Source: Cinclus cinclus (taxonomy: Eukaryota > Chordata > Aves > Passeriformes > Cinclidae). From it: DNA of 64,000 bases. Positions 30,401 through 42,600 of the stretch are shown one piece after another. The stretch is taken from positions 769,501 to 833,500 of the forward strand of contig NC_085084.1 in NCBI RefSeq assembly GCF_963662255.1, given 5' to 3'. The notes under the pieces were generated by a model. The model did not search any database and had not been told where the DNA came from. It saw nothing but the letters and a program-made list of their open reading frames with translations. A program made the translations under genes and the position numbers. The first letter of the stretch is position 1, and the number at the start of each line of letters is the position of its first letter.

Positions 30401-30873
30401 CATCTCGAGTCTTAGGGACTGTTTTGGGCACCATTGTGTCAGAAAGAGCTGAAGCTGTTAGAGGGTGTCTGAAAGAGAGACATGGGGGTGGTAAAAGGTC
30501 TGGAGCAGCTGACTGGCACTTGTTGTGTTCAGCTGGAGCAGAGAAGCCTGGGGGCAGAGCTGATCCCAAGGGACAGCTCCCATCTCTGCTCCCTGTGACA
30601 GGGACAGCACTCCAGGGAATGGCCTGAGGTTGTGTCAGGGCAGGGTCAGGCTGGACTTTAGGGAAAAGTTCTTCCCTGCTCCAGGGAGTGCTGGGCACTG
30701 CCCAGGCTCCCCAGGGAATGGGCACAGCCCCGAGGCTGCCAGAGCTCCAGGAGGGTTTGGACAGCACTGCCAGGGATGCTCAGGGTGGGATTTTGGGGTT
30801 TCTGTGCAGGGACAGGGGTGGGACTGATGATCCTGTGGGTCCCTTCCAGCCCAGGATATTCTGTGATTCTGTG
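27420..30873 (+). mobile_element. CR1 LINE, 5'-truncated, with degraded endonuclease and RT
   Basis: Sense-oriented CR1 retrotransposon of about 3.4 kb. It starts in sequence typical of CR1 upstream of ORF2 (GAGCTTTAAACTAGTTTGGA near 27608). An endonuclease remnant spans about 28215-28490, with several stops and shifts. A reverse-transcriptase remnant is open at 28997-29254 (motifs GEVPVEWKL, KGDPGNYRPISL) and resumes at 29770-30180 with a decayed LDF...TFDAV block and an FSDD-type catalytic box. The 3' non-coding part ends CCCAGGATATTCTGTGATTC near 30873. It cannot make a working protein. About 500 bp at 29257-29768 do not fit CR1 and look inserted. Confidence 0.88.
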
Positions 30874-32301
30874 ATCTTTGCTCATGCTTTACACTTTCAA
30901 AAAGTACTAGTTAGCTGTTGTGCATAATCATAGATATTTTATAGCCAGTATGCTGGATGTTTTTACATTAATTACATAACAGACTACTTATATATATATA
31001 TATATGTAATAGAACTTTCTCAATGCAAAGTTGAGCTAATTCTTCTTTAGCCGTATTCAAACCAATGTGATGGTAGCTCAGCATATCCCAAAATATAAAT
31101 ATGCATTTTAATATGCATTAAAATTAATTGCAGACAGGTAACTGCTTTCTTACCTCTAACATTTTTTCTAGACATTGTAAAGTGAGCTGATAAAGAGCAG
31201 GCTGTTCTGGCCAGGTGTAGGCAGTGGCCACTGTAGGAGATTTATTCATGTTTCTCATTGTGGTCTGTCAAAGCTGCAAGTGTTACCTGGACAACATGAG
31301 GACAGTTTGGAAATGGCCAATAGCCAGAAGTCCATAAAACAGTTAAATTGCTGTCAGTGCAGTCTCCTACCCCTTTGGGGATCTCCTGCTAAACAGCTTG
31401 CACTTGTTGTGGAGGAATTTGCAAGTAGAGAGCTCTGTCCTGCAGTCCTTTTGTTGCCCAGCTGCATGCAGCATGTTGAGGAAGATGAGTAAGTTTTAAA
31501 AGAAATATCATAAGGGAGATGGAAATAGGTAGTCCTGTTGCTTTGATACTGCCCAAGTTACAAAAAAACAGCCCTGGCTTACTCGAAGTCCAGTACAACT
31601 GCATGAATTCTGTTTCCTAGGACATATTATTATGGTGATTGCTGTTCTCTGTGATTCTTGTCCATTTACAGGCTGGGATTTTCACCTTCTTTGCCTACTT
31701 TCAAAGTTGTTTGCTTTCAGAGTTTTTTGTTTTCCAAAGTTTTTGTTTATATTTAGCTTGGTATCCACAATGCTTATGCTGCAGGCAGAGCTGTCATTCA
31801 CATCAGATGCAGGATGTATTTTATTAGCTTATTTTCCCTCATTTTGGAAGTAGTGTTTATCCTATTCCTTTTTTTAATTCTTCTGATAAAGGAACTCCAC
31901 TGTGGACTAGTCTGCTCTCCAGTGCTGTTTGGCAATTTTATTGGACAGATTATGATTACACTTTGTTATTCAACAGGGATTATTTTGCCTACTTGAACCT
32001 ATGAATTCAAGCACCCTTATTATGTGTGCATGTCACTGCATATTCTCCTGATTGAAAGTGTAGTTTTATCCAACATACTTTGAAACTGACAACTTGCTGG
32101 TTTTCACCAGGTTCTTTATTTATGAGCTTTTGTGTCATTGGTACAAGACTTTCCCACTCCTGTAACTGCATCCAGAGGATAATTATTGCTGAGTGAATGC
32201 TGAAATCTCACGGCAAGTTACAGGAGCGGCACTGTTTTAAACAGCTGTAAAACAAATGCTGCATGACCATCAGTACTGACATTTATTCCCCTTTAAAGCA
32301 G

Positions 32302-32427
32302 CAGTTCTGGAATCTGTGTCAGTGGACAGGACCATTCCTGAGAGCACCTCGGTGGTGGACACTGCAGAGCTGTCCCCTTGCAGGTCCCCTTCGACGCCTC
32401 GTCACCTCCGCTACCGCCAGCCAGGAG
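32302..32427 (+). CDS. RASGRF2: RASGRF2 exon: linker ([16 protein letters not shown])
   Basis: Exon of 126 nt ending with one base of a codon; donor GTGAGA. It encodes [17 protein letters not shown], then [20 protein letters not shown] and YRQPGG, a signature of the RASGRF2 linker (about residues 825-866). Three consecutive AGs (AAGCAGCAG, ending at 32298, 32301 and 32304) are all in frame. I chose 32302 because it gives the single Ala-Val expected from the family; the other acceptors would add or remove one Ala. Confidence 0.93.
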
Positions 32428-33691
32428 GTGAGAGCTGACCCACCCTGGCTCTGCCAGGCACTTCAAACACAGCTTAATCACCTGTGATCCGTGCAGGACA
32501 GCAGGAAGCAGTCATAATGTTTGAATCATCTGGTTTGCTTGTGTTTTTCTTGTTTCTCAGATGTTAAAAATAATTTTTAAAAAGCCATTAAAATGTGAAG
32601 TGTGCCTGTTAAATTTGAGCAGCAATAATGAGGCGTGGAAGCATGTTGAGGCTTCAGTATGATTCAGTGCTCTGAAATAGCTCAAGCAGGATGTGCCCAA
32701 GTTCAAGACTAATATTGAATCAGTCCTGTTCTCACAGAACTCTCAAGACTGTAACATATTTTTTTCATCTGATGAGGGGACGTATTTTGGGCACCATCTG
32801 TAATCATGAAACACAGAACACCCATTGTTGTCAATGGGGAGTGACTGTGTCTGTTTCTTTGTGTGGCACTGAACATTTACAGATGGTCTCACATTATTCA
32901 TTCCAAAATTTGAAAAAGCTGCTCAATTGAAGAGGAAAATTGAGAGCTGGAACTCCTCAAATAGCTCTCATGTGGCTCTTTGAAATCATTAGCAGGGCTG
33001 TGAGCTGCGTCCATGAACACTTAAAATGCTGCCAGCTCCTGCAGACCAGATTTCTGGGCAGGTGTTTCATACCTGGGACTAAAACAAAAGCAGAGCAGAG
33101 TCTTCTCACCTGGGGTAGTAATTTGCCAGAACACTTTAAACAGACAGTAATTTTCTGTGCTCGGGCACACTTGTGGCAAGAAGGCAAGACTTTGGAGCTG
33201 GAAACTGTAGGCAGTGTCAAATTATCTGAGTCCCAGTTAGAGACAATGTTCACAGCACTCCCTGTAGAGAAAGTTTGATAAAATCTGCAAAACTCTGCTC
33301 ATCCTGGGCAGTGACCTGGGAAAATGTATGAGTCCAGTGATGGTGAATATGCTTAATTCTCTGACATAATATTTTGTTTAGGTTGACTTTCTATGTCATT
33401 GTTTATTTGTATCTCTCTGTTTTTTTCCCCCTCCTATTTGGTCAATATGTTGTTCTTCACCTTGGCAATGTCTTAGATGTTTTTTCTATAGCAACATTAA
33501 TTATTCTGATGTGCAAATATGAACCATAAATATGAATATGATACTCTGTTGTCCTTCACAGAAAATCATCTGACAATGTTAATAAATACAATGTTCACAA
33601 AGTTACAAACATTACTGAAGATTCCCAGTCTTGTTGTTGGTTGATAAAAAGTTTGCAGAAGTTAATTTTTTCCTGTCTTTCCCCTTTACAG
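32428..33691 (+). other. RASGRF2: Intron of RASGRF2
   Basis: Intron of 1264 bp from GTGAGA to CCTTTACAG. No repeat or gene recognised; the 112-codon ORF at 32940-33278 has no family resemblance and is matched by an antisense ORF. Confidence 0.85.
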
Positions 33692-33781
33692 TGCAGACTG
33701 CTGACAACAGCCACTGCTCAGTGTCTCCTGCTTCTGCTTTTGCCATTGCCACAGCTGCAGCTGGGCACGGGAGCCCACCAG
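33692..33781 (+). CDS. RASGRF2: RASGRF2 exon: linker ([21 protein letters not shown])
   Basis: Exon of 90 nt, acceptor CCTTTACAG, donor GTGAGG, two bases in and one out. It encodes [17 protein letters not shown] and [13 protein letters not shown], the Ala-rich segment conserved between RASGRF1 and RASGRF2 just before the second REM block. The codon formed across the upstream junction is GTG (Val), whereas I recall Gly in the mammalian protein; this is unverified. Confidence 0.94.
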
Positions 33782-33876
33782 GTGAGGGGTGGGCTGGGCA
33801 CAGACAGGTGACACACAGGTTCCCAAGAGGTGAACGTTCCTCAAGAATACACCTCTGTGTTCTCATGAGCAAATGC

Positions 33877-33952
33877 TCAGGTTGGATGGGCCTTGGAGTA
33901 ACCTGGTCTAGTGGAAGGTGGTATTTTTAAGGCCCTTTTCCAGCCCTATTGG
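33877..33952 (+). mobile_element. CR1 LINE 3' fragment, internally deleted
   Basis: GGTTGGATGGGCCTTGGAGT then AACCTGGTCTAGTGGAAGGT is the classic sense CR1 sequence near the 3' end, followed after a deletion by a remnant of the terminal CCCTTCCAACCC motif. It starts about 95 bp after the exon donor. Confidence 0.75.
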
Positions 33953-34692
33953 TTGATTTCTTAATGTTTCTAATCCAGACTATTACTGGAAGATTAATAT
34001 TTGTCATGTATGTGATCTGCTAAGCATCCAGATAATGTCTGTCTTTTCTGGATTTTTTTATTCGCTTGCATTTTAAGATTATAGTTTTTAAAAAAGACAT
34101 TTTTCTTTGTCCAAAGGTGGTATGCGGTTTTACTTATTGTGAGTGTATACAGTGTATTCCTTGGAAAGCAACTGAAGGCAACTTAAAATACGTGATTTAA
34201 ATTTTGAATGTGCTGCTTATCCTGCTGTGTACCCTTTGACATACTGATATCTTCCACTAACAGGGTCCTCTCATAGCTCGTGTTGCAAATAAACAACAGT
34301 TTTTTTAAAATCTACAAAATCAATTTCCCTTTGGCTTGACATGCTCAAATCCACAGTTTATTTTGATTATGTGTGACAAATCACGATCCAGCTGTACACT
34401 CACATTTGCTTCTTTCCCACTGCAATGTCAAGAAACTGCTTTAAAGAACCCAGTCTCAAAATCACCTGTGAAAATCTGTAAGACAGTAAATGATCCCTGT
34501 GGATCTTGTAGTGGATTTTGTATCCACTATGTCTAGAGCTCTGGTCATTGACTGGTGGGTGAGAAGACATCAGAAGAAAACAATTTCTGCATGAGCATGG
34601 ATCACTGCTCCTCTTAGTGTTGTGTACTTCCCATGCTCTTTAAATTACAAGACAGTGATGTTTAGTGGTAGAAACTTTATAGAGAAGCATTT

Positions 34693-35240
34693 AAACTGGA
34701 AAATCCCTCCCAGATCATCAGTGTGACTGCCCATCATCATCATCATCACCTGTGACTGACCCCCTGCCTTGTCCCCAGCCCAGAGCTCTGAGTGCCACCC
34801 CCAGGAATTCCTGGGACACCTCCAGGGATGGGCACTCCAACCCTCCCTGGGCACTTCCAATCCCTGAGCACCCTTTCCATGGGGAAATTCCTGCTGCTGT
34901 CCACCCTGAGCTCCCTCGGCCCAGCCCGAGGCCGTTCCCTCTGCTCCTGTCCCTGTTCCCTGGAGCAGATCCCAAATCCCCCCGGCTGTCCCCTCCTGTC
35001 AGGGAGTTGTGCAGTGCCACAGGATCCCCCCTGCTGCCCCTTTTCTCCATGCTGAGCCCCTCGCCAGCTCCCTTGGGAATTCTCCAGCCCCTGGACTCTC
35101 CAGCCCCTCAAGGTCCTGCCTGAACTGAGGGGCCAGAGCTGGACACATCCTCGAGATGGAGCCTCAGCAGTGCCAGCACAGGGACAGTCGCTGCCCTGCC
35201 CTGCTGGCCACACTACCCCTGATACAGCCCCGGGGCTCAA
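34693..35240 (-). mobile_element. CR1 LINE 3' fragment (same subfamily as 20374-20830)
   Basis: GC-rich block nearly collinear with 20374-20830 on the plus strand (shared CCTCCAGGGATGGGCACTCC, CCATGGGGAAATTCCTGCTG), thus an antisense CR1 copy extending further 5'. A short (CAT)n at 34732-34750 interrupts its 3' end. ORFs of 110-164 codons here come from the CR1. Confidence 0.85.
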
Positions 35241-36079
35241 ACTTCTATTTAGCAGTTTTTGGTTGAATTAAGAATATTCACTGCCTTTGGAATCAGATTC
35301 TGCATGAAGCCACTGACACAATTTGCTTTATGAATTAACCTGGTATGTTTACACATTGTTTAAGAAAGCAAAGTAAGGGTGAAAAATACTGGGTTTTCCC
35401 ACTAGGAGCTAAATAAATTTTAAAAATACTGCTTCTGTATTGTTAAAATCACTGCTTTTCAATATTCATAATACTCAGGTATGAGAGAAAGTACAGTCTT
35501 CAATTATGCAGTCATTAGAAGTAGCATCAAAGCTTGGGAATGTTGAAAGGGAAAAACAACATTCCTAACATTTATAAGTTTTTTTTCGTGTTGCTGTTTA
35601 AGCAAGCTCTTCATTAAAGGTGATTCTCCCAAGTGATACAATAAACAGAATGCTGTGCAGCAGATTTGACAAGAAAATGTGTGGTTTTGAGTCTCAGGAG
35701 TAGCATTTCAGTGCCTACCTGTAATGGTGGAGAACTGAAGGTTACAAACCAGACCTTACGCCATGGAATCACGTTTTGGTGCAATTATTCATGGTGGAGG
35801 TAGTACTAAACTTGCAGAGTAATGATGTTCAAATTTGGCTAAACCAAATTTTATTTATTTCCCATGTCTGTGCTATCATGACTGTGAGATTTTGAAAAAA
35901 TACCTTTCTTTTTCCCAGTGGTTTCTGGTATTGTTTGTTTTGTAGGATGGACATGATCAGTCAGTGAATCAGTTCTGGGCAGTGAATGGCATTGGTGAGG
36001 TTTTTTTGTTTTCTGTTCAGTCATTCCTTGGCTTCCCTGCTGCAGAGACAGCAATGTGTGTCATTTACAATACTCCTAC

Positions 36080-36600
36080 GTGGAGATGAGTAGACTGGCA
36101 GATGAAATCCAGTGTTGATTAATACCAAGTGATGCACATGAGGCAAAACAGTCTGAGCTCTGCACCTGCAAGGACTGGCTCAGGACTGAGGATGAGAACA
36201 GGTTATTTCCTGAAGTGATCTTGGTGCTCAGTGAGCCAGAAAGGGAAAGAAAACATCAAGAATTGTATGGAAAGGAACAGGAAAGATTACTATGGTGCCA
36301 CAGTACAAATGCACATTTTGCACAAATATTGAAGGGTATGTACAGTCCTGGTTGAGTTGAGGGAGTGAGAGCTGGAAAAGGTTGGGAGTTTGCAGTCAAG
36401 GATGAGGTGAGGTAAGAAATTACTCTGTGCACGTGAAGTTTAGAGAAGAGAGGGTTAGAGAGTTGATGAGGACAATCTGCAGGAGGCTGGATGCCAGAGA
36501 AGGGCAGCAGCAGTGGTGAGCACAGTGACGTGGGTAAAGAGCAGTACTCAGTGCTCTAGAAGTCCTTTCCAACCCTATCAGTTCTATAGTTCTGTGATTG
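36080..36600 (+). mobile_element. CR1 LINE 3' fragment
   Basis: Sense CR1: GGCAGATGAAATCCAGTGTT near 36100, AAGTGATGCACATGAGGCAA, GGCTGGATGCCAGAGAAGGG and a terminal AGTCCTTTCCAACCCTATCA followed by TTCTATAGTTCTGTGATTG. It is more diverged than the other copies, so probably older. Confidence 0.75.
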
Positions 36601-39600
36601 TCTGCCTTTTCTGATGCAAGATGTAGGACACATCAGATGGTTTTCATGGGGCCAGGTTTCAGAATGAGCAGGAGTTTGTGACTCTTTGTGCAATCAGTAT
36701 AAGTTCAATGAGGTTCTGCTGAGGGACACTCCAAAGGGAACAGACTCACCTGGGTCCACACAGTGGAAAGTTACCTACAAGCAGGGGTCATTGAAGGTTA
36801 CCAGACTGGCATAGTAGAACAAGACCAGCAGCTGAAATCAGTTAGAGTTTGTGGGGGAATGTTGGGAGGTACAAGTCACATGTGTGTATTCTGTCCTCAC
36901 TGTTCCCTGAAGCCTTCTGGTCATTTTGTGTTTTGCTGTTGTTTTAAAAACTTTATGTATTAGTTTTTTTAGTTATTTATTTTAATTTTGAGGATCTTTG
37001 GGGTTTGCTGCTGGTTGTTTCACTTTGTTTTCCTGGGGTATGAGGCCTCAGCTCTTCTCCCCTTCCCATCTCCCAATTTTGACTGGGATGCACTGAGACA
37101 AACTGGCTGACAGACTCACATCAAGGGCCTGTGCTCACACACTCTTTCAGAACCACAGCCATCAAGGACATGCAAATATCTTCTGTGGAGAGTTCTGGCC
37201 ACAGCATTTCAGCATTACTGTCCCCATGCAACAACAACTTTATGAACTGATAAGTATGCAAAGCCCTGGACAGCTCTCAGGTGATGTAAATTGGCTCTAC
37301 CTCTCTTCAGAGAAGCACCTAGAGGACCCCTGCCTGTGGTGGCCCTGAGCTGTGACTGAAACCTTTCTCTAAATCAGCATGATTCCAGTTCTCATGCCTT
37401 TCAGCAGGTGTTTTTTTTTTAACTTACTGATTTTATTGCTATTATTTCCACTTATTTTGCAGTTAACTGCTTTGATGATGCCAACCAGGCCGTGCCACTT
37501 CTCCTATTGTTAATTCATCTGCTTGGTTAAATATTAATCTCTACCTATCCTAAACATATTTCTTCTGTTTTCTTTGAGAAAACTTGCTTCTTAAATGTTT
37601 ATTTTAACATCATCATAAGGATAAAAAACATGAAGTGAAAGTACAGAAAGTTAAATAAGGCACCCCAGGTGCACAGCTTGGGACCTGTGTGGGTGACAAT
37701 ATTCACAGTGGGGATAAATAGAATAGGTTCTGTCTTTTACTTGCCATTCCTCTTTTGAGGGATGGCTCATGGCTTGTGCTCTCTTACCATTAATTGGCTG
37801 TTGCACACGTTATTCCTTTCCCAATTTAAAAGAATAGTATAGCAGCATTAACAGATTATAACATGGGAATGGGCTTCAGCATTTTTTTCTCCCTCTGTTT
37901 ATACACCTCTATAAAACTGATTTCTGCTTTAATCACTGACAAAATCCACATGGAAGTTCTTTAGATCTGCTCCCACATCTGCCCTATAATAAGGAAAAGT
38001 CCTTAGAAAAATTTGAATGCGAGTGGTGTCATCTTAGCAGGTATCCTGCTAATCCTTTGTTTTAGCTTTGCCAGGAACATTCATCTCCTCAGAAGTGAAT
38101 TCCTCCCCTCTCCAAGTCTGTCACACAGCCAGTGTCAAAACAAGCAGTGAGACTGGAAACGTGGGAGAGGAACCTCCTGCCAAAATACTCAACAATCATC
38201 TGTAGTCTTGCTGCAGAAATCCTACAGATGTTACAGCAGTTAAGCAACAGCAGTGTAATCTACACAGCACCCCCACAAATCCTGGCACTAGATAAAAACA
38301 ATTTACATGGAGAATAATTTCTTCCACCCGTGGCTTCTAGAACTTGTGAATTTCCCTGGTTTATTTTTGTACAATTCTTTGAAACATGTTGGCTTTTTTT
38401 TTTTTCACTCCTTAGCTTTTTATTTACATCTGCTCTGTGCAAAATCAGTGCCAACATAAGTAAGATACCATGCACTGATTTTTGAAGAAAAAGCCCCTTT
38501 TGGTGTTCTTTTACCAAAAGTGCTCTTTCTGCAGGTCCTCCTAGTTGTTAATGCTCACAGGGTGTGAAGGTGTTTTCTGCGACTTGAGGAGATTCAAGTT
38601 TTATTTAAAATCTCTGAACAGTTGTATGGGTGAAGCCAAGTTAGCAAAACAATGCCATTTTTGTTAACAATTAATAAAGTAGGAATTAGCTGCATAAGCA
38701 CAGGGAGCATACAGATTTCTTCTCTTCTGAGAATGTCTAACACAACTTGATGAAAAGTCATTGATCCCACAATCAGTAATTTTGTTTTGAAATGGTTCTG
38801 CTGAACATGAGCTTCAAGGAGACTGTTTTACAAAAAATCTTGAATTTAAGATCTAAACTAATCTAGGGTGTTTTTTCTTTAACAGACAGGTTGAAATAAC
38901 TTTGAGAAGCTTCTGTCTTCCTCAGCTGAAGCTGGAGGGTAAAGATCTCTCCACACAGACAATTCACATTAGACAAGAAGCAAATACTTTCACCCAAACA
39001 AACGAGCTGTTCCCTAATGAACACAGTGGCTTTATTTCAACAGCACTGTCACACGATTTTAGCTGGTATATTGAATTTCCAGCATGCCTCAAAGCTGCCT
39101 TCCTCCTCCTCCTCCTCCAGGTCCCAATTCTCACCAAAAAAAGGTGACATTATGGGACAGGATGGGAGTGGGATGGGAGCTGTGGTTGGCAGGAGGGCCT
39201 GGCTTCCTCAGTACAAGCATTTGTTTTTTAAAGCACATGTGAGAGGCAGAGGGTGCGAAAAATGCAGGGGGAAAAAGAGTTTTTGGGGGAGTATCTCTGA
39301 CAAATAATGATCTACACAGGAAAATCTGCCCTGGGCTAGTAAGAAGGACAGACAGGTTTAATATCTCTCATTTAAGTGATTTAAAGGAGTGATTAAAATG
39401 ACAACCTGAAGCTGCTACACAAAAATGAATTGTATATATATGACCACTTTCAATTAACTGACTGCACACATCTCTGGTGCTAAATTACCTTTGGCTTGAG
39501 TTACTTACCTCCTTCTCTTTTCACAAAGAAGAAATCTTAATCTAAATTGCCGTCAGTTTTAGGCTGGAAAAACTGATCTGTCTGTTGACTAGACTGTTTC

Positions 39601-42600
39601 TTGGCATCCTCTGCTTTTGCATAGCTCTCACAGTCTGCCTGCAGAAGCAGCCAGACCTTTCCAGCTGCAGCAGATTCTCTCTGAAGTCAGTGCAAAGCCT
39701 GCTCTGTTCATTTGCTGCAGGTGCTAAATGCAAGTGCTATTCATCCTTCAGAGCAATTCAATATTCCTTGGGACTCAGAAGTCCCTCCTGGTGCTGCTGC
39801 CATGTGCTCCCAATATCTGTCTGCCCTTTGGACAAGGCTTTGTCACAGCCTGTGGGCTCTGGATTGATGGACCTGCCTTTGTGTCACTGTCAACGGAGGG
39901 GATCGAGTTCCTTTCTGAATCTAAAACTTCATTTAACAAGGTAGTTATAGGCTACATTCCATTGATTTTTAGTGCATTAGTTCTGTGTATAACCTGTGCA
40001 TTCGTGAAAGAGGAGATGTACAAGGGGAAGTGTGTAATCCTTTTGCATTGTAAATGTCTGATTTATTTTGAGCTGGCTATTACTGTATTCCTGATAGCTG
40101 CCTGAGGTGAAACACCGCAGGCCCTTTCAGTACTTTCTGGGATGTAGAGCTCCCATACCTCAATCTTAGAGCAGCTGAATGCAAGATAAGCAGTGTAGAA
40201 ATACTTTTGTGAAACTGCCAACTTGGGTAGCCTCTGGAATGGGCATGGAAAGTTCTCTCCTCAGAGGTTCTGTAGGAGTTTGTCAGCTGCAACATAACCC
40301 AACTGTAACAGCAAGAGCAAATAATAGAAATGGACCTTTGTCAATTACAGCTGTGGTTTCCAGAATGAAAAATCTCTAGAAAGCTATCTAAGCACTGAGG
40401 TTGAGCCAGATGAGTCCCGTGAGCTCTCAGTCTGACACACTTTAGCCCTGCTTGATTACTCTCACAATATTAGAGGGACGAAAACTAGCTGGAAGTAGTA
40501 ATTCACGTTTCATAGAGATCCACAGTGGGTCTTGTGTGGGTCTTTCCAATCTGTTAAATCAGGCACAGCTCGATTAAGGCTGTTTATTTTAAAACACCTA
40601 AATTATAAGGAGAAAGTTTCATGAAAGTTTATAAGGAGAGCTGCTCAGCTTATTTTGGGTTGTGACCAGGAGACCTTGTTCTGCAGTCATTTGAACAACT
40701 TGCCAGCTCCCAGTGCGACAATATTTTTGTTTTGTTTGTTCTGGCAGAGGCACTAATTGGAGTAATGGAACGACAGAGCCTGTGCCAAGTGATGGCAGGG
40801 AGCTCAGGCCCCGTGTGTGCTGGGAGGGGACACGGTGGCTGCTCCTGCTGCTGCCAGGTGCACTCAGCCTTCAGCTCAGAGCTGGCACTTGGAGGGGCTG
40901 CACTGACACCCACAGTGGGATCCTGCTGGGCCCCAGATGGAAAACTGTGTGCAAACACACATGATGCTTTAAACAGATGCAGAACTGCCTTGGCTGTCAC
41001 TGTCTTGCACACAGAGACCTATATATGGTTCTGCTTTCAAGGGTATCAGCTGTCCTGTTCAGGGAGGATTTCCCTGATTCTGAACAAAGGAGTAACAAAG
41101 TGGCTTTACACCATGGTGTGTCCTGGGCTGAAGATTCTGGTGTATGCAGCTGAGTTAGTATGGGGTTTGCCAAAGACTGGAATTAAGCGAGGCTTGTAAG
41201 GGAAATATTTGCTTTCTTTTTTTCATTGTGAGAGATTTCCTTGTTACGTGAAAGGCAAGCAAACTGTATCTGATGTGATTTTGAGCTGGGTTCTACATTA
41301 TGTGCCTGGCTGCGTAATCCAGTCCTGTGCTGTGCTAAATGCCTCAAATTGCATCAGTAGCTACATGCTGACCTTTGGAGACATGTGTATTTCTTCCTGA
41401 GTTTGTATAAAAGCATCCATGTCTGAAGCAAAACCAGAAATTGTGTGTCATTTTTTAGTTGGTTTTCAGTGTGGTGCCATAAACATTGCTATTTATAATA
41501 GTAATTCTGCACTCCAGTAATTTTCTGGGCTATACCATCTCATTCCTGTACTGGGAAGGCTTTGTGCAACTTCCTCCTTCTGACTCCAGGCATGGAAGAA
41601 AACAATTTTGATGGTGATATCCCAAGTAAAGATTAAGATGGTAGTTTATCTAAGCAGTTGGTAGAAGACTGTAATTTTATCTGCTCTTCCTCGGGTTGAG
41701 AGTTCTCATGAGAAACTCCAGGGTAGAGCCTGGGGGCACTTCATCTGCTGTCAGAGAGACAGGATGCCATCAAATTGTGTCCTGCTTACAAATCCTGCTT
41801 GTGTTCTGACTCTCCCAGTGCCCTGCTTCTGCCAGGGATTTAACATGTTTAATTCCCAGAAAATAAAGTTGTAGGATCTGTTAACCTCCCCATGTTCTTT
41901 GCACAGGTCAACCAAATCTTTTTCCTTGTCATTTTTTGTGTAACTAATGGCTCTAGGCAGGAACTGGGGAAGTGAGCACTTGTTCCCTCTTGGGGATGCA
42001 TTTTGATGAGTTTCCCAGACCCACTGCTGCAGATTCACAGAGGCACTGATGCCTGCACATTGAACTTCCTTGAAGTTCCCATCTCAATTAAAAAACTTCT
42101 GTGTGGGAAATATTCACTGAGTAAGTCCACAGCCGACACTGTTCCCTGCTGAAAATGGTTGTGTGACCAAAAAAAAAAAGAAATTTTAGCCCCAAGCAGT
42201 GTCCCTTTCTGATGCTGCAGGGCTGTCATGAGCTGCCATGGGTTTGTTTCCAAAGCAGACTGGCCAGGGCTGTGCTGGACATGGGGTCTCTGAGGGCTTG
42301 GGGTCATTGGGGGCGGGTGGCCATGCCCTGGCAGGGATCCCTGTTCCAGGCTGCTCATTCATAAATTTTAACAAAAATTGTTGCTTTGCGACTTTAGATA
42401 ATTTGTTAAACAGTCATTTGCAGTTTTCTTGGACAATGGCTCGAAAATTAAAGTTTTGCTTCAAGTGATCCCTGCTCTGGTAATTAAGGAAATAGGAGAA
42501 AATGATGACTTTTTCCCCCTCCAGTTCAGCAGAAACTTAGCATCTTCTTTCTTTACTTATGCATGCCTTTATTTTGAATTAATATCTTACTCTAATTTGT

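Larger units (their letters stand above)
25619..32301 (+). other. RASGRF2: Intron of RASGRF2 dominated by a CR1 LINE
   Basis: Intron of 6683 bp from GTATTC to the tandem acceptor AAGCAGCAG. It holds a possible degraded LTR (about 25735-26220), a CR1 tail (26440-26512), a 34-bp inverted repeat (26742-26775), a long CR1 (27420-30873) and a (TA)n tract (about 30988-31006). 31010-32290 shows nothing recognised. Confidence 0.85.

Noticed and set aside
40732..41199. 155-codon ORF in the 15 kb intron
   Set aside because: Low-complexity Cys/Ser/Gly start, no family resemblance and no promoter or splice context.
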